Program-made: the position numbers and the translations under genes
Assembly: GCF_000285495.1 (NCBI RefSeq)
Contig: NZ_HE610976.1
Coordinates: 1,046,248 to 1,087,972 of the forward strand
Reading direction: 5' to 3'
Origin: Oceanobacillus massiliensis str. N'diop
GTDB lineage: Bacteria > Bacillota > Bacilli > Bacillales > Amphibacillaceae
DNA: 41,725 bases
Notes under the pieces: model-generated
The model's database searches: none
What the model was told of the DNA's origin: nothing
What the model saw: the letters and a program-made list of their open reading frames with translations, nothing else
Shown: positions 7,608-17,161 of the stretch, piece by piece
Position numbering within the stretch: the first letter of the stretch is position 1
Layout: every line of letters begins with the position of its first letter

Positions 7608-8780
7608 TTAACCCATTAGATTATGAATAAAGACACGGACGACATCGAGTCCGCCTATCACGGTTCCCAGTGAGCTTCCAAGGTTTGCAAGGACGACAAC
7701 GAGAAGAATCCGGGTGACCTTGTTATCCCAGAAGCCTTTGACCGTATGGACGTCATCGGCCAATTGTTCGAAGTCTCCGACATTTGGTTTCTTTACATAT
7801 GCCTGTACAAATCCGGCAAACCAGCCCGCTGCAAGCAATGGATTCAGTGAAGTAATTGGTGCTGCAACAAAGGCTGTCAGTATAGCGAGTGGATGCGCCA
7901 ATGCGAGCAATGCACCAATTGCCGATAAGGAGCCATTCCATGCAATCCAGCTAATGGTCTGCTGCAGACCTGCCGAGGGATTCATATAAAATGTATAGGC
8001 AATAATGGCAAGAATAGCAATCGGGATCGTCCAGCCAATGATTTTCGGTGCTTTCGATTTGGCCGGCCGCCGGGACAGGCGTTTCAAATCATGATCATGC
8101 TGAATTTCCTTCGTTATTCCCGGAACATGGGCCGCTCCAAGAATGGCCACTACCTTTTCTCCGGGTGCATCCTTTATTTTCTGTGACAAATACTGATCCC
8201 GCTCATCAATAAGCGGTGTCTTCAATTTCGGGAAATACTCGGTAAACTCTAACAGCATGGCATTAATCGTATCCTGCTGTTTCATTTTTTCAAGGTCTTC
8301 TTCAGAAATACTGTCATTGCTGAAGATGCCCCCAATCACTTGCATCAATAGCATGGCCTTCCCCTTCAGTCCAATGTTTCCCCATATACGGGAGAAGGTA
8401 ATCTGAATATCCCTGTCGGCCAATACCAGTTCTGCACCTATTTCTTTTGCTGATTCAACCCCTTGAATCATTTCCTGTCCGGGATTGATTCCAAACTGTT
8501 TCGCCATTCTTTTTTGAAAGGATGATATAGCGAGATTCATTAATAGCAGGGTTGCCTTTTTATTTTTAATGATTTCAAAGATATCGGTGTTCTTCCACTT
8601 ATTTCCTTCTGTAATCGATTGATATCTGGCATCATCCAGTTCGATACAAACGGAGTCAGGCTTTTCCGCTTCTATTACTGCCTTTACCTGTTCTGCGCTG
8701 TTCTTGGATACGTGTGCTGTACCGATAAGGATATATTCCTTATTGTTTAGCTGTAATCGTGTTATATTTTCTTCACTCAT
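7608..8780 (-). CDS. TraB/PrgY-family membrane protein
   Basis: A 390-residue protein. The N-terminal ~230 residues form a TraB domain with the motifs IGTAHVSKNS (near 18-27), CIELDDARY and a second GAAHVPG (near 215). Three or four hydrophobic segments occupy the C-terminal third. TraB/PrgY proteins are related to the Tiki/EreA fold of putative metalloproteases. The Enterococcus members reduce pheromone activity, but the chromosomal role in bacilli is unknown to me. The ATG follows AAGGAAGG by 7 bases. The gene is monocistronic, with a terminator immediately downstream. Confidence 0.82.
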   Translation of the reverse strand: MSEENITRLQLNNKEYILIGTAHVSKNSAEQVKAVIEAEKPDSVCIELDDARYQSITEGNKWKNTDIFEIIKNKKATLLLMNLAISSFQKRMAKQFGINPGQEMIQGVESAKEIGAELVLADRDIQITFSRIWGNIGLKGKAMLLMQVIGGIFSNDSISEEDLEKMKQQDTINAMLLEFTEYFPKLKTPLIDERDQYLSQKIKDAPGEKVVAILGAAHVPGITKEIQHDHDLKRLSRRPAKSKAPKIIGWTIPIAILAIIAYTFYMNPSAGLQQTISWIAWNGSLSAIGALLALAHPLAILTAFVAAPITSLNPLLAAGWFAGFVQAYVKKPNVGDFEQLADDVHTVKGFWDNKVTRILLVVVLANLGSSLGTVIGGLDVVRVFIHNLMG

Positions 8781-9003
8781 ATAGGAACCTTCCTTTTATG
8801 TATTCAGTTTCTGCATTCACTCTGTTAGTTTTATTCTAATACAAATCTATCTTCATGATATACCAGAATGGTGCAAAAGAATAATGAAATTTCGGGAAGA
8901 TTGGAAAATAATACTTTTCCAGCCATGGCGATGAAGAGGAGATAATCGAGAAATACTTGCGGAAATTTTCTCATGTGATCTTATGTAAGCAAGGAGAGAG
9001 CCT
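8781..9003. other. Short intergenic gap, nothing recognised
   Basis: This stretch holds the upstream region of the TraB gene and the end of the DUF3889 gene. I see no gene, strong hairpin or repeat in it. Confidence 0.5.
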
Positions 9004-9339
9004 TTACCGATCTGTCTCCTCAAATGTGACGGATTGTACTTTTTCGGTTTCTGTATCAAATTCGATATGAATGAAGACACCGAATTCCCTGTCCCCTTCG
9101 TTTAACCATAGCTTGAATTTCTCGATACTCGTATCGTCTTTTGTTTCCTTGCCAACATGAAGATAATCAACGATTTTGGCATTGGCATACTTCGCTTTTG
9201 TCTCCTGTACTGCAAGGCGTCCCCATTTCGCATAGGATGGAATTGTTTCCTGCACCTGCACATCCTGGGCTGCTGGTGATGCGATAGTTGTCATGATAAA
9301 AAAGATGGCAATACTTAGACCCATTATTAATTTCCACAA
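9004..9339 (-). CDS. Secreted DUF3889-family protein
   Basis: A 111-residue protein starting at TTG (9337-9339), with AAAGGAGG 8 bases upstream. The longer frame to 9420 would run through this ribosome-binding site and lacks one of its own. Residues 1-25 are a signal peptide (LIMGLSIAIFFIMTTIASPAAQ). The mature part, from about SYAKWGRLAVQETKAKY to the C-terminus, resembles the DUF3889 family of small exported Bacillaceae proteins (B. subtilis YqzG type). Function is unknown. No transmembrane segment follows the signal peptide, so it is probably released or wall-associated. Confidence 0.65.
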   Translation of the reverse strand: MWKLIMGLSIAIFFIMTTIASPAAQDVQVQETIPSYAKWGRLAVQETKAKYANAKIVDYLHVGKETKDDTSIEKFKLWLNEGDREFGVFIHIEFDTETEKVQSVTFEETDR

Positions 9340-9798
9340 TGAAATGACCTCCTTTTTTATAGGGTTTGTCATTTGGGGATATTTATGAACAGGATGAAGA
9401 CGATTTTTTCTATTAAGCATTAAAATATACTGTTTTCATGGTAAAAGTGCCCGGTTTTAGGGTGTTTATCCAATCCTTCTCCATTTCCCGGGAAATATCG
9501 ACAAATTTTTACTGAATGATTCGATATTTTTTTCACAAACCGAGTCCAAAGTAAAAAATAGTTATTTTAATAATTTTCAAACATATCAACAACTTATCCC
9601 CCACTGTGGATAACATTGCTTTAGCAACAGCTGTTATTTACTATCTCCAAGCCTTTTTTTGCCGGTATTGGAAGGTATCCGACTTCAATCGAAAAGAGTG
9701 TGGCTGAAAATTCCGCAAGAGCCCGGTCTTGCTTCAAAGCGCGGCCGTGAAAAGCGACTGTCTGAAAAGGAAATTCATCCTCATATCAGCATGGCAAA
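9340..9798. other. Long intergenic region with one DnaA box
   Basis: The region upstream of the DUF3889 gene is AT-rich. It contains a perfect DnaA box, read TGTGGATAA at 9605-9613, with a poorer TTATCCCCC match beside it. A plus-strand reading frame at 9659-9898 has no recognisable product and runs antisense into the ABC exporter terminator, so I do not call it a gene. Confidence 0.5.
9605..9613 (-). promoter_or_regulatory. Single perfect DnaA box
   Basis: TGTGGATAA is the complement of the consensus TTATCCACA. It is isolated, unlike the cluster near 12.2 kb, so it may be fortuitous. Confidence 0.45.
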
Positions 9799-9842
9799 TA
9801 AAAAAGAGGGATTCTGCCAGCGTAGCCAGCAATCCCTCTCGT
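9799..9842 (-). terminator. Terminator of the ABC exporter gene
   Basis: On the minus strand GAGGGATTGCTGGC pairs with the CTGGCAGAATCCCTC arm, followed by TTTTTT. It starts right after the stop codon of the exporter. Confidence 0.85.
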
Positions 9843-9844
9843 GT

Positions 9845-11560
9845 TTAATTCATCTGTACATTATGCAGATGGGCAAAAATCCCATCACGTTCCAATAATT
9901 CTTTATGACTTCCTTCTTCTTCAATTCCATTCTTGGTCACTACCATAATTCGATCTGCATTTTTGATCGTTGCCAGGCGGTGGGCGATCACCAATGTCGT
10001 CCGGTTCTTCGCCAGTTCATTTAACGCCTTCTGGATAATCATTTCGGTCTCCGTATCCAGTGCAGAGGTAGCCTCATCCAAAATAAGGATTGGTGGATTC
10101 TTCAGGAACATGCGCGCGATTGCAATGCGCTGCTTTTGTCCGCCAGACAGCTTCAGTCCGCGTTCGCCGACCTGGGTTTCATATCCATTAGGCAATTCCT
10201 TGATGAATTCCTCCATATGGGCCCGTTTTGCGGCCTGTTCAATCTCTTCATTCGTGGCATCAAGCTTACCATAGGCGATATTTTCCCGTAATGTACCGGT
10301 AAAGAGAAATACATCCTGCTGTACGACACCAATCTGGCTGCGCAGCGACTCTTTTGTCACTTCACGGATATCTATTCCGTCAATTTTGATGCTGCCATCG
10401 TTCACATCATAAAAACGCGGAATGAGTGAAGAAATGGTGGTCTTTCCGGCACCTGATGGACCGACAAAGGCTACCGTTTCCCCGGCATGTATCTGGAAAC
10501 TGATATCATTCAGGACAGGCGTATGGGATTCCCCATAGCCAAAGGTCACATTCTGGAATGTAATATCACCTAATACATTCTTCAGATCCCTTGCATCGTT
10601 TCGGTTGGAAACATCCGGATCGATATCCATCAGTTCCGTGAACCGCTTAAATCCTGCCATTCCCTTCGGATACATCTCGAGAAGGGCCGTTATCTTGTTG
10701 ATTGGGTTTGTCAGGACATTTACAAACAGGATAAAGCTGACAAGCTCACCAGAGGTCATTCTGTCATTGAATGTCAGCCATGCCCCGGCAACAAGAACGA
10801 CCAATGTAATCAGACGCATGAGCAGATAAATATTGGAATGGACAATGGACATGACGCGGTATGCGCCAATTTTTGCCTTCCGGAAGCTGTTGTTGTCTAC
10901 TGTAAAACGCTCCATTTCAAACTTTTCATTTGTAAAGGATTGGACAACCCGTACACCCGATACAGCATCCTCGACACGTCCATTTACTCCGGCAATATTC
11001 TCGTACATGCTCTTCCAGGACCGATTCATGCGGATGTTGCCGAATGTGATCAGGAAAATAAGAACCGGCACGGCGATTAGAATGACCAGCGCTAAGACGG
11101 GGTTGATCGTAAACATAATCAGAAATGCCCCAATAAAGGTCATAATCGAGATGAAGAAATCTTCCGGTCCATGGTGTGCCAGCTCGCCAAGATCAAATAG
11201 ATCCGTGGTGATCCGGCTCATGATATGGCCTGTCTTTGTATTATCAAAGAATCGGAAGGATTGCTTCTGCACATGAAAGAATAGATCTCTTCGCATATCC
11301 GTTTCAATGTTCACACCAAGCTTATGGCCAATATAGCTGACGACGTACTGCAGATAGGTGCTGATAATATAGACTAATAATAGCAGGATTCCTACCGTCA
11401 AAATCATATTCCAGTCATTACCGAGCAGCAGGTCATCGATAAACCATTGAACGGCTAGAGGAAACGCAAGTTCAAGTAACGCAACAATGATAGCTGCGGT
11501 GAAATCAATAATAAATAACCGCTTATGCGGCTTATAATAGGAAAAAAATCGACGTATCAA
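9845..11560 (-). CDS. ABC exporter, fused membrane and ATPase domains
   Basis: A 571-residue half-transporter expected to work as a homodimer. Six membrane helices occupy residues 1-310, followed by an ATP-binding domain. The ATPase has Walker A (VGPSGAGKTT, near 368), the signature LSGGQKQR, Walker B (ILILDEATSALD) and the H-loop (IAHRL). This is the MsbA/BmrA-type lipid or multidrug exporter family; the substrate cannot be predicted. The start is TTG (11558-11560), with GGGAG 9 bases upstream. It is monocistronic and ends in a strong terminator. Confidence 0.9.
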   Translation of the reverse strand: MIRRFFSYYKPHKRLFIIDFTAAIIVALLELAFPLAVQWFIDDLLLGNDWNMILTVGILLLLVYIISTYLQYVVSYIGHKLGVNIETDMRRDLFFHVQKQSFRFFDNTKTGHIMSRITTDLFDLGELAHHGPEDFFISIMTFIGAFLIMFTINPVLALVILIAVPVLIFLITFGNIRMNRSWKSMYENIAGVNGRVEDAVSGVRVVQSFTNEKFEMERFTVDNNSFRKAKIGAYRVMSIVHSNIYLLMRLITLVVLVAGAWLTFNDRMTSGELVSFILFVNVLTNPINKITALLEMYPKGMAGFKRFTELMDIDPDVSNRNDARDLKNVLGDITFQNVTFGYGESHTPVLNDISFQIHAGETVAFVGPSGAGKTTISSLIPRFYDVNDGSIKIDGIDIREVTKESLRSQIGVVQQDVFLFTGTLRENIAYGKLDATNEEIEQAAKRAHMEEFIKELPNGYETQVGERGLKLSGGQKQRIAIARMFLKNPPILILDEATSALDTETEMIIQKALNELAKNRTTLVIAHRLATIKNADRIMVVTKNGIEEEGSHKELLERDGIFAHLHNVQMN

Positions 11561-11725
11561 TACTCGGCACTCCCTTACTCTTTTCTACAGAGAATTATAG
11601 AGATAATTAACGGCATTGGCAATATGCTGGCTCGACAAAGTTCGCGGATGAAATTTTTATGGAGGGGAAAGTTTGTCCATCTTCTTGCATACGTTAGAAG
11701 AATAGAGAATATGGGAGGTAATCTT

Positions 11726-12103
11726 GTGATAAACATAAGTACGACAAAATGGATTTGCTATGCAACAGGCTATGTATTTATTATTTCCGGGCTGATGAAA
11801 TTGATTAGCGCTGATTTCAAAGTGACTTTCATGAATCTCGGTCTGCCTTTTCCAGAGCTTACATTATTTCTTGTAGCTATTGTAGAGCTTGGATGTGGAA
11901 TGCTGATTGCAGGCAGGATGTATATGAGGCTTGCAGTACCGCCGCTTATCCTGATTATGCTTGCAGCAATCTTTCTGACAAAACTGCCGGTAATTGGGAC
12001 GGAAGGACTTCTAGCATTCGCTTTCAATGCACGGCTGGATATTGTTGTCTTCATCCTTCTCCTGATTCTATGGCAGCACACTAGAAAAATCACCTTGCCC
12101 TGA
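11726..12103 (+). CDS. DoxX-family membrane protein
   Basis: A 125-residue protein with four hydrophobic segments (about 10-30, 45-65, 70-90, 100-118), matching the DoxX/DoxD-like family. Members are associated with respiration, thiol metabolism or oxidative stress, but no specific job can be assigned. The start is GTG at 11726, with GGGAGG 7 bases upstream; the frame is open upstream but without a comparable ribosome-binding site. It is divergent from the ABC exporter and convergent with htrA. Confidence 0.7.
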   Translation: MINISTTKWICYATGYVFIISGLMKLISADFKVTFMNLGLPFPELTLFLVAIVELGCGMLIAGRMYMRLAVPPLILIMLAAIFLTKLPVIGTEGLLAFAFNARLDIVVFILLLILWQHTRKITLP

Positions 12104-12135
12104 TATCGTATAATCAACAAAGGACAGATTAATTT

Positions 12136-12318
12136 TGTGGATAAGCCGTGTATAATAGCTCTTTTTTATCAAATCACCCCTGCTTATACACAAAGTTATA
12201 CACATATGCACAAGTGTTCGTAGCTATTTTGTTATGGTGTATCTTTTCTATACCATATATTGATTTCGCCCAAAATTTTATCCACTGTTTGTGCATAACT
12301 TTCGTTTTCTGTGGATGA
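12136..12318. promoter_or_regulatory. Cluster of six DnaA-box-like sites
   Basis: Within 183 bases I find a perfect box (TGTGGATAA, 12136-12144), two TTATACACA sites (12184-12192 and 12196-12204), TTATCCACT (12278-12286), TGTGCATAA (12290-12298) and TGTGGATGA (12310-12318). Each of the five imperfect sites differs from TTATCCACA or its complement by one base. The surroundings are AT-rich and intergenic. DnaA-box clusters outside oriC are known in B. subtilis and influence initiation or transcription. A role in titration or regulation here is inference. Confidence 0.7.
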
Positions 12319-12370
12319 ATTATTGTTGGAAAGAGCAAGATTCGTTTGCGGGAGCTTTTCTCAGCATGAA

Positions 12371-12409
12371 AGTAAAGCTATTCCCCCTTAAGGGAGAATA
12401 GCTTTACTC
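12371..12409. repeat. Long inverted repeat before array A
   Basis: AGTAAAGCTATTC (12371-12383) and GAATAGCTTTACT (12397-12409) form a perfect 13-bp stem, with a 13-base spacer that is itself partly palindromic. There is no T-run on the plus strand, so it is not a typical terminator for the DoxX gene. It lies about 30 bases before the repeat array. Confidence 0.75.
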
Positions 12410-12440
12410 GGGGATTGGGCGGGGGTGGCGGGGGTGGCGG

Positions 12441-12820
12441 GGATTCTGCGGTGTTGGCGTTTTTTTCCGCGCTTTTCTTGATTATTCCGCGATTCTCACT
12501 GTTTTTCCGCGCTTTTCTCGATTATTCCGCGGTTCTGGCGGTTTTTCCGCGCTTTTCTTGATTATTCCGCGGTTCTCATGATTATTCCGCGCTCCCCACG
12601 TTTATTCCGCGCTTTCCACGTTTATTCCGCGCTCCCCACGTTTATTCCGCGCTTTCCACGTTTATTCCGCGCTTTCCGCGTTTATTCCGCGCTCTTCACA
12701 ATTATTCCGCGCTCTTCACAATTATTCCGCGCTCTTCACAATTATTCCGCGATTCTCGGATTAATTCCGCGCTCTTCACGTTTATTCCGCGGTTCTCATG
12801 ATTATTCCGCGCCCTACAAG
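12441..12820 (+). repeat. Array A: 19 phased 20-bp repeats
   Basis: Nineteen tandem units of exactly 20 bases, with consensus WTTATTCCGCG followed by a pyrimidine-rich variable part (CTTTCCACG, CTCTTCACA, CTCCCCACG and similar). The TTCCGCG core is nearly invariant and the other ~11 bases vary. I see no insertion or deletion that breaks the 20-base register. The first unit (GGATTCTGCGG) and the sequence beyond 12820 are degenerate. It lies in the convergent gap downstream of htrA. Twenty is not a multiple of three, so it does not encode a simple peptide repeat. Confidence 0.95.
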
Positions 12821-12842
12821 CTATCCCACGCGCCGCTAGCGT

Positions 12843-14042
12843 TTATTGTTGTGTTCCTAGCGTTATGGTGGTCTGGGCTTTTTCACCATTCCGGTAATAG
12901 GTTACCGCTACGTCATCACCGATTTCCTTTTCCTGATAGAGGATTTTGCGCAAATCGATCATGTTCATAATTGGTTCTCCGTCCAGCTCAGTAATGACAT
13001 CGAGCCGCTCGATTCCAGCCTTATCTGCAGGTGATAGTGCCTCTGTACTCCAAACATATACGCCGCCTTCTACTTCTGGCGGGAGATTTAGGGTGTTTTT
13101 CCACTCTGTTTGCGGTACTTCATCAAGGGAATAGATTTCGACTCCGAGATAGGGACGAACGACCTCACCATTTGCCTCCAGTTCCTCGATGATCGGCATG
13201 GCACTGTCAATTGGAATGGCAAATCCGATTCCTTCCACTGCCTCCTGGTTAATTTTCATTGAATTGATACCGATCAGCTGTCCATTGATATTGATCAATG
13301 CACCACCACTGTTACCGGGATTGATTGCTGCATCTGTCTGGATAACTTCTGCCTGCCAGTCTGCACGTCCGTCCTGATTGAAGTCCTGCGGTATCGTCCG
13401 TTCTGTTCCGCTGATTACGCCTTGGGTTACTGTGCTTGAAAGATAGAGGCCAAGCGGGTTTCCAATGGCAATGGCAGGTTCCCCTACCTTAATATTCGCC
13501 GAGGAGCCAATGTCGATAACCTTCTTCACGTTGGAGCTATCCATTTTCAATACGGCAAGGTCCGAGAATAGATCACTGCCGATGATTTTCGCTTCCAAAT
13601 GGGTATCATCTGCCAGTACAACTTCAACAGTGTCTGCGCCCTCTATGACATGGTGATTGGTTACCACATAGGCCGTGTCATTATCTTGCTTATAAATGAC
13701 ACCTGACCCTGTTCCGGCTTCAACACCTTCCTGTTGCTGCCAGTAATCCTTGCTCTGCTGTATATTCGAAATGCCCACAACAGCGGGGGTCACTTCTTCG
13801 ACGATTTCTGTAAGCTGCGTAGATACGTCAACTTGGAGCGACCTGTTCATTCCCGGGTCACTGCCGGCAAGATCGGTTTCCTCTGTCACATCACGGTCAC
13901 CTGTTGAATGATTATCATTCATGAATTCTGGTACAACGATAACAACGATTAATCCACCGATAATAACCCCCATGATGAGAGGCAAGAGCCAGCGTCCTCT
14001 TCTTCTGGAAGGGGTCCTATAGTTCTGATCGTAATATCCCAT
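12843..14042 (-). CDS. htrA: Membrane-anchored HtrA/DegP-type serine protease
   Basis: A 399-residue S1C protease (YycK/HtrC type) for extracytoplasmic protein quality control. A short basic cytoplasmic tail and one membrane anchor (about 18-38) precede the trypsin-like domain. The catalytic triad is visible: H131 in TNHHVIEG, D161 in SDLAVLK and S245 in GNSGGAL. A PDZ domain (about 295-395) ends the protein. The start ATG follows AAGGAG. It sits about 90 bases downstream of walJ as the last gene of the Wal cluster, the usual Bacillus arrangement. Confidence 0.95.
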   Translation of the reverse strand: MGYYDQNYRTPSRRRGRWLLPLIMGVIIGGLIVVIVVPEFMNDNHSTGDRDVTEETDLAGSDPGMNRSLQVDVSTQLTEIVEEVTPAVVGISNIQQSKDYWQQQEGVEAGTGSGVIYKQDNDTAYVVTNHHVIEGADTVEVVLADDTHLEAKIIGSDLFSDLAVLKMDSSNVKKVIDIGSSANIKVGEPAIAIGNPLGLYLSSTVTQGVISGTERTIPQDFNQDGRADWQAEVIQTDAAINPGNSGGALININGQLIGINSMKINQEAVEGIGFAIPIDSAMPIIEELEANGEVVRPYLGVEIYSLDEVPQTEWKNTLNLPPEVEGGVYVWSTEALSPADKAGIERLDVITELDGEPIMNMIDLRKILYQEKEIGDDVAVTYYRNGEKAQTTITLGTQQ

Positions 14043-14133
14043 ATTTAAGGTCTCCTTACCATATCAATATATATTAGTATTACCTTAAAGCTGAGAAAAT
14101 TAAACAATAATATCCTTCATAAGTCCTGGAAAT

Positions 14134-14919
14134 TTAACCTACTTCGTATAACGGAGTTGGATTCTTCGGATCGGTGTCATGCAGATCGATTTCAATCCCT
14201 CTCTCCTGCAGCACGCTTTGAACAGACATGCGTGCGAGATCCTTCATATTATTATCCAGGCTCAAGTGAGCAAGATAGATCCGCTTCGTACGGTTGCTGA
14301 TGATATCTGTCAGTGCAAGCCCGCAATCCTCATTGGATACGTGCCCGGAATCACCAAGGATTCTGCGTTTGACACTCCATGGATAGCGTCCCATCCGCAG
14401 CATGCTCACATCGTGATTCGCCTCGAAGATATAGGCATCTGCATCTTCCACTGTTTTTTTGATCCGTTCTGAAACATAGCCGAGATCTGTCACAAGGGCG
14501 ACCTTCTTCCCTTCATGATGGAATGTGTAGAACATCGGCTCTGCGGCATCATGAGATACCCCGAACGATTCAATATCCATATCGCCAAATGTCTTGACCT
14601 CTTCCATGCCAAAAAGGAATTTCTGATCTAGTGACAGTTTCCCTATAGAGTTCTCCATTGCTTTCCAGGTCTTTTCATTTGCATAGATCGGCAGGTTATA
14701 TTTTCTGGCTATGATGCCAAGCCCCTTTATATGATCACTATGTTCGTGGGTTACGAGAATTCCGGATAATGCAGACGGGTCTACATGAACACCGCTGAAC
14801 AATTGATCCATCTGTTTTCCGCTTAATCCGGCATCCACCAGAAATTTCTGTTCGTTTGATTCAATATAAAAGGCATTTCCTGTACTTCCTGACGCCAGTA
14901 CACTAAAACGTAATGTCAT
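14134..14919 (-). CDS. walJ: Metallo-beta-lactamase-fold exonuclease WalJ (YycJ)
   Basis: A 261-residue metallo-beta-lactamase-fold protein. The metal-binding motif THEHSDH lies near residues 57-63, with further ligands in [14 protein letters not shown] and ANHD. YycJ/WalJ has been reported as a 5'-3' DNA exonuclease and linked to mismatch repair, and in streptococci to coordination of division with replication. The ATG overlaps the yycI stop (ATGA), so translation is coupled within the walRK operon. Confidence 0.93.
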   Translation of the reverse strand: MTLRFSVLASGSTGNAFYIESNEQKFLVDAGLSGKQMDQLFSGVHVDPSALSGILVTHEHSDHIKGLGIIARKYNLPIYANEKTWKAMENSIGKLSLDQKFLFGMEEVKTFGDMDIESFGVSHDAAEPMFYTFHHEGKKVALVTDLGYVSERIKKTVEDADAYIFEANHDVSMLRMGRYPWSVKRRILGDSGHVSNEDCGLALTDIISNRTKRIYLAHLSLDNNMKDLARMSVQSVLQERGIEIDLHDTDPKNPTPLYEVG

Positions 14920-15848
14920 TCTGTTTCACTCCGATTTTCTTGTTCGAGCTTTTGATTAAACACCGCGGTAGCAGGTGCCTTGAGCTCATTATCTTCCGGC
15001 AAGAGCGAGATCTTGCCCATATAGTTTTCGGCCAGTGTCATCTTAAGAAATTCCGTATCATTTCCCGGATAGATGATACCTTCAATAGCATTGACGAAAT
15101 AATTCTTCTCCCCATCAACAGTGACCTTCCAAGTCGGTGCAAATACCTGGCTCTCTTCCGAATTGATCCGGGAAACGAATCCAAGCTGCACATCCGTCAC
15201 TTCCTGGTCCTGGATAAGGTCTCTGCTTTGATACAGAGAACCAATTGCCTGTCTGGGCTGTGAGAGACTCTCTGTGTTTCCTTGCTTTTTAGCTTCACCA
15301 AGCATGGTTTGGGTGTAATGGGTGATTTCATTTTTATCGTTGAGATAAAATAGCAGAAGTGCATTCTGGTTCAGATACACAGTCCTGCCTTCCTTTCTCT
15401 GAAAGAACATGATGATATTCAGTTCCTCATCCCATCCCCAATACGCATAGTCATCCGGATCCAATAAATAAGGGGTAACCAGTGCCGTTATACTGTCTTC
15501 ATCTGCATCCTCCGTAACCGGTATGGGCTTGTCAAATTGAGACAGGATAAAATAGGTCCCGGACAGAGTTGCCTGTAAATTATCAATGCTATTCAACTGC
15601 TCCATTTCTTCATTCGTAAATGATCGTTGAGATGCGCTTATATAATTCGCTTCTGTAACCTCTTGATCGGTATCGGCAGTGATCGTAATATTCTCTGATG
15701 CGAGCTGCTCCTCCAGAGAGGCATTGTCGCCGCTTTCCAGATTTTCAACATCCGAATCCCTCTGCCTCTCCACAAATTGGAAAAGCAGATAGATATTCAA
15801 GATAAGGAAACTGAGAATAAATAGTGATTTAATGTGACCCCATTGCAT
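14916..15848 (-). CDS. yycI: WalK regulator YycI
   Basis: A 310-residue bitopic protein. The start at ATG 15848 ([18 protein letters not shown]) is chosen because GGAGGAG lies just upstream; the longer frame to 15926 runs back into yycH. One N-terminal membrane helix (about 7-26) is followed by an extracytoplasmic domain with YycH-like folds. YycI forms a membrane complex with YycH and WalK and restrains the kinase in B. subtilis. It starts 2 bases after the yycH stop and overlaps walJ by 4 bases. Confidence 0.92.
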   Translation of the reverse strand: MQWGHIKSLFILSFLILNIYLLFQFVERQRDSDVENLESGDNASLEEQLASENITITADTDQEVTEANYISASQRSFTNEEMEQLNSIDNLQATLSGTYFILSQFDKPIPVTEDADEDSITALVTPYLLDPDDYAYWGWDEELNIIMFFQRKEGRTVYLNQNALLLFYLNDKNEITHYTQTMLGEAKKQGNTESLSQPRQAIGSLYQSRDLIQDQEVTDVQLGFVSRINSEESQVFAPTWKVTVDGEKNYFVNAIEGIIYPGNDTEFLKMTLAENYMGKISLLPEDNELKAPATAVFNQKLEQENRSETE

Positions 15849-15850
15849 CC

Positions 15851-17161
15851 TCAATCTCCTCCTTCTTGATTCGGTGAATCTTTCAATACAACTGCTGACC
15901 AGTGTCCGCCTGTCTTCACATACCAAATGGGCTCGAGAACAACGGAGCGGTCATCCGTATTCGCCTTTAAACGATAGCCGATTTTGATATCTTCAACTTC
16001 TTCCTGGTTATAATCATTATCGCTTTTGATTTGGCCAATAATATATTCCCCCGATGGCAGACTGCTTGATGTCTCCGTTGAAAATCCATAATTAAGAAGG
16101 GGACGATTATATTCCTCCAGCTGCTGGCCGTTGCTCCATGTCTGTTCAATTATCGATAAATCCGGGCTTGAATTGTTAAATACAGGATATCCATTATAAT
16201 ACATGCGATATTTTACCGTATTTGGATTCGTGCCCAATTCATCTAATTTAAAATCCGCTGTCCAGCCTTTATGATCGTTAATATTCAGAATGCTTCTTTC
16301 CAATATACTAACCTCAGAAAGCGAATTTTCCTCTGGATTATCCGAGACGAGATTGACATATTCAAGTCCGAGGTTATGGGAGTCCACTTGCATCTGCCTG
16401 CTGTCGGTAAAATAAGTGATTCCAACTCCTGCATTGGTGGATTCACTGACGACACTAGGGTTCAGGAACAGGGCATCCCGTAAGTCTGATGGCTCAATCC
16501 CCGTATATAATAACGTTGCCTTATTTAGTTCAATTACCCCGGATGGTATATAGATATCCTCGGCCGCTTCATCCATCAGCGTATAGCTGCGGAACATGTC
16601 CGATTCCACGTTTGTCATATAAGACCACAGCTGGTCATAGTTTTCCTGACTATTGATCAATGCGGTTGCTCTTTCCCTGCCATCAATGGAAACAAACTCG
16701 ACTTCCAGTGATTTAATATCTGAATTGAATGTAATGTATATCCGTTCAAACGACCAATAGGGCAGGCTATTTTCCTCTGAAACAGAAAACATGCTGCTGA
16801 TCAGCTCAAACGGAATTTCACTTGGAAAAATAATTTCTACTTCATAGCTGCTCGGCGTTCTCTCTTCATAAACACTTATTGTTATATCCGAAAGTGTCCA
16901 GGATTGCATCGATGCATAGAGCTGTTCACGCTGTTCAGTTTCGGAAAAGCCGAAGAAATTGCCATTCGACTTAAAAATGATATCATTTGGTGCGATTAGA
17001 CTATTCTTCCCTTTTTCTACTCCGCCCACATCCACTTGTTCATAGGATTCTTCACTTAGGGGCGTTGTCTCGGTCTGATAATTCAACATCCCAAAAGAAA
17101 GGATTATACTTGAACCTATCAGGATAACTAAGATAAATGATTTTGCCGTTTCCAGATTCAT
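15851..17161 (-). CDS. yycH: WalK regulator YycH
   Basis: A 436-residue bitopic protein with one membrane helix (about 9-25) and a large extracytoplasmic region. It partners YycI in controlling WalK activity through transmembrane-helix contacts, as known in B. subtilis. Its ATG overlaps the walK stop by 4 bases (ATGA), and its stop lies 2 bases from the yycI start. Position and length fit the family; overall sequence conservation in this family is low. Confidence 0.9.
   Translation of the reverse strand: MNLETAKSFILVILIGSSIILSFGMLNYQTETTPLSEESYEQVDVGGVEKGKNSLIAPNDIIFKSNGNFFGFSETEQREQLYASMQSWTLSDITISVYEERTPSSYEVEIIFPSEIPFELISSMFSVSEENSLPYWSFERIYITFNSDIKSLEVEFVSIDGRERATALINSQENYDQLWSYMTNVESDMFRSYTLMDEAAEDIYIPSGVIELNKATLLYTGIEPSDLRDALFLNPSVVSESTNAGVGITYFTDSRQMQVDSHNLGLEYVNLVSDNPEENSLSEVSILERSILNINDHKGWTADFKLDELGTNPNTVKYRMYYNGYPVFNNSSPDLSIIEQTWSNGQQLEEYNRPLLNYGFSTETSSSLPSGEYIIGQIKSDNDYNQEEVEDIKIGYRLKANTDDRSVVLEPIWYVKTGGHWSAVVLKDSPNQEGGD

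Noticed and set aside
9659-9898. 79-residue plus-strand frame
   Set aside because: No recognisable product; it runs antisense through the ABC exporter terminator into the exporter gene.
12578-12970. 130-residue open frame across array A
   Set aside because: It is an artefact of the 20-bp repeat, which lacks stops in some frames. It reads through the array into htrA antisense and has no ribosome-binding site.
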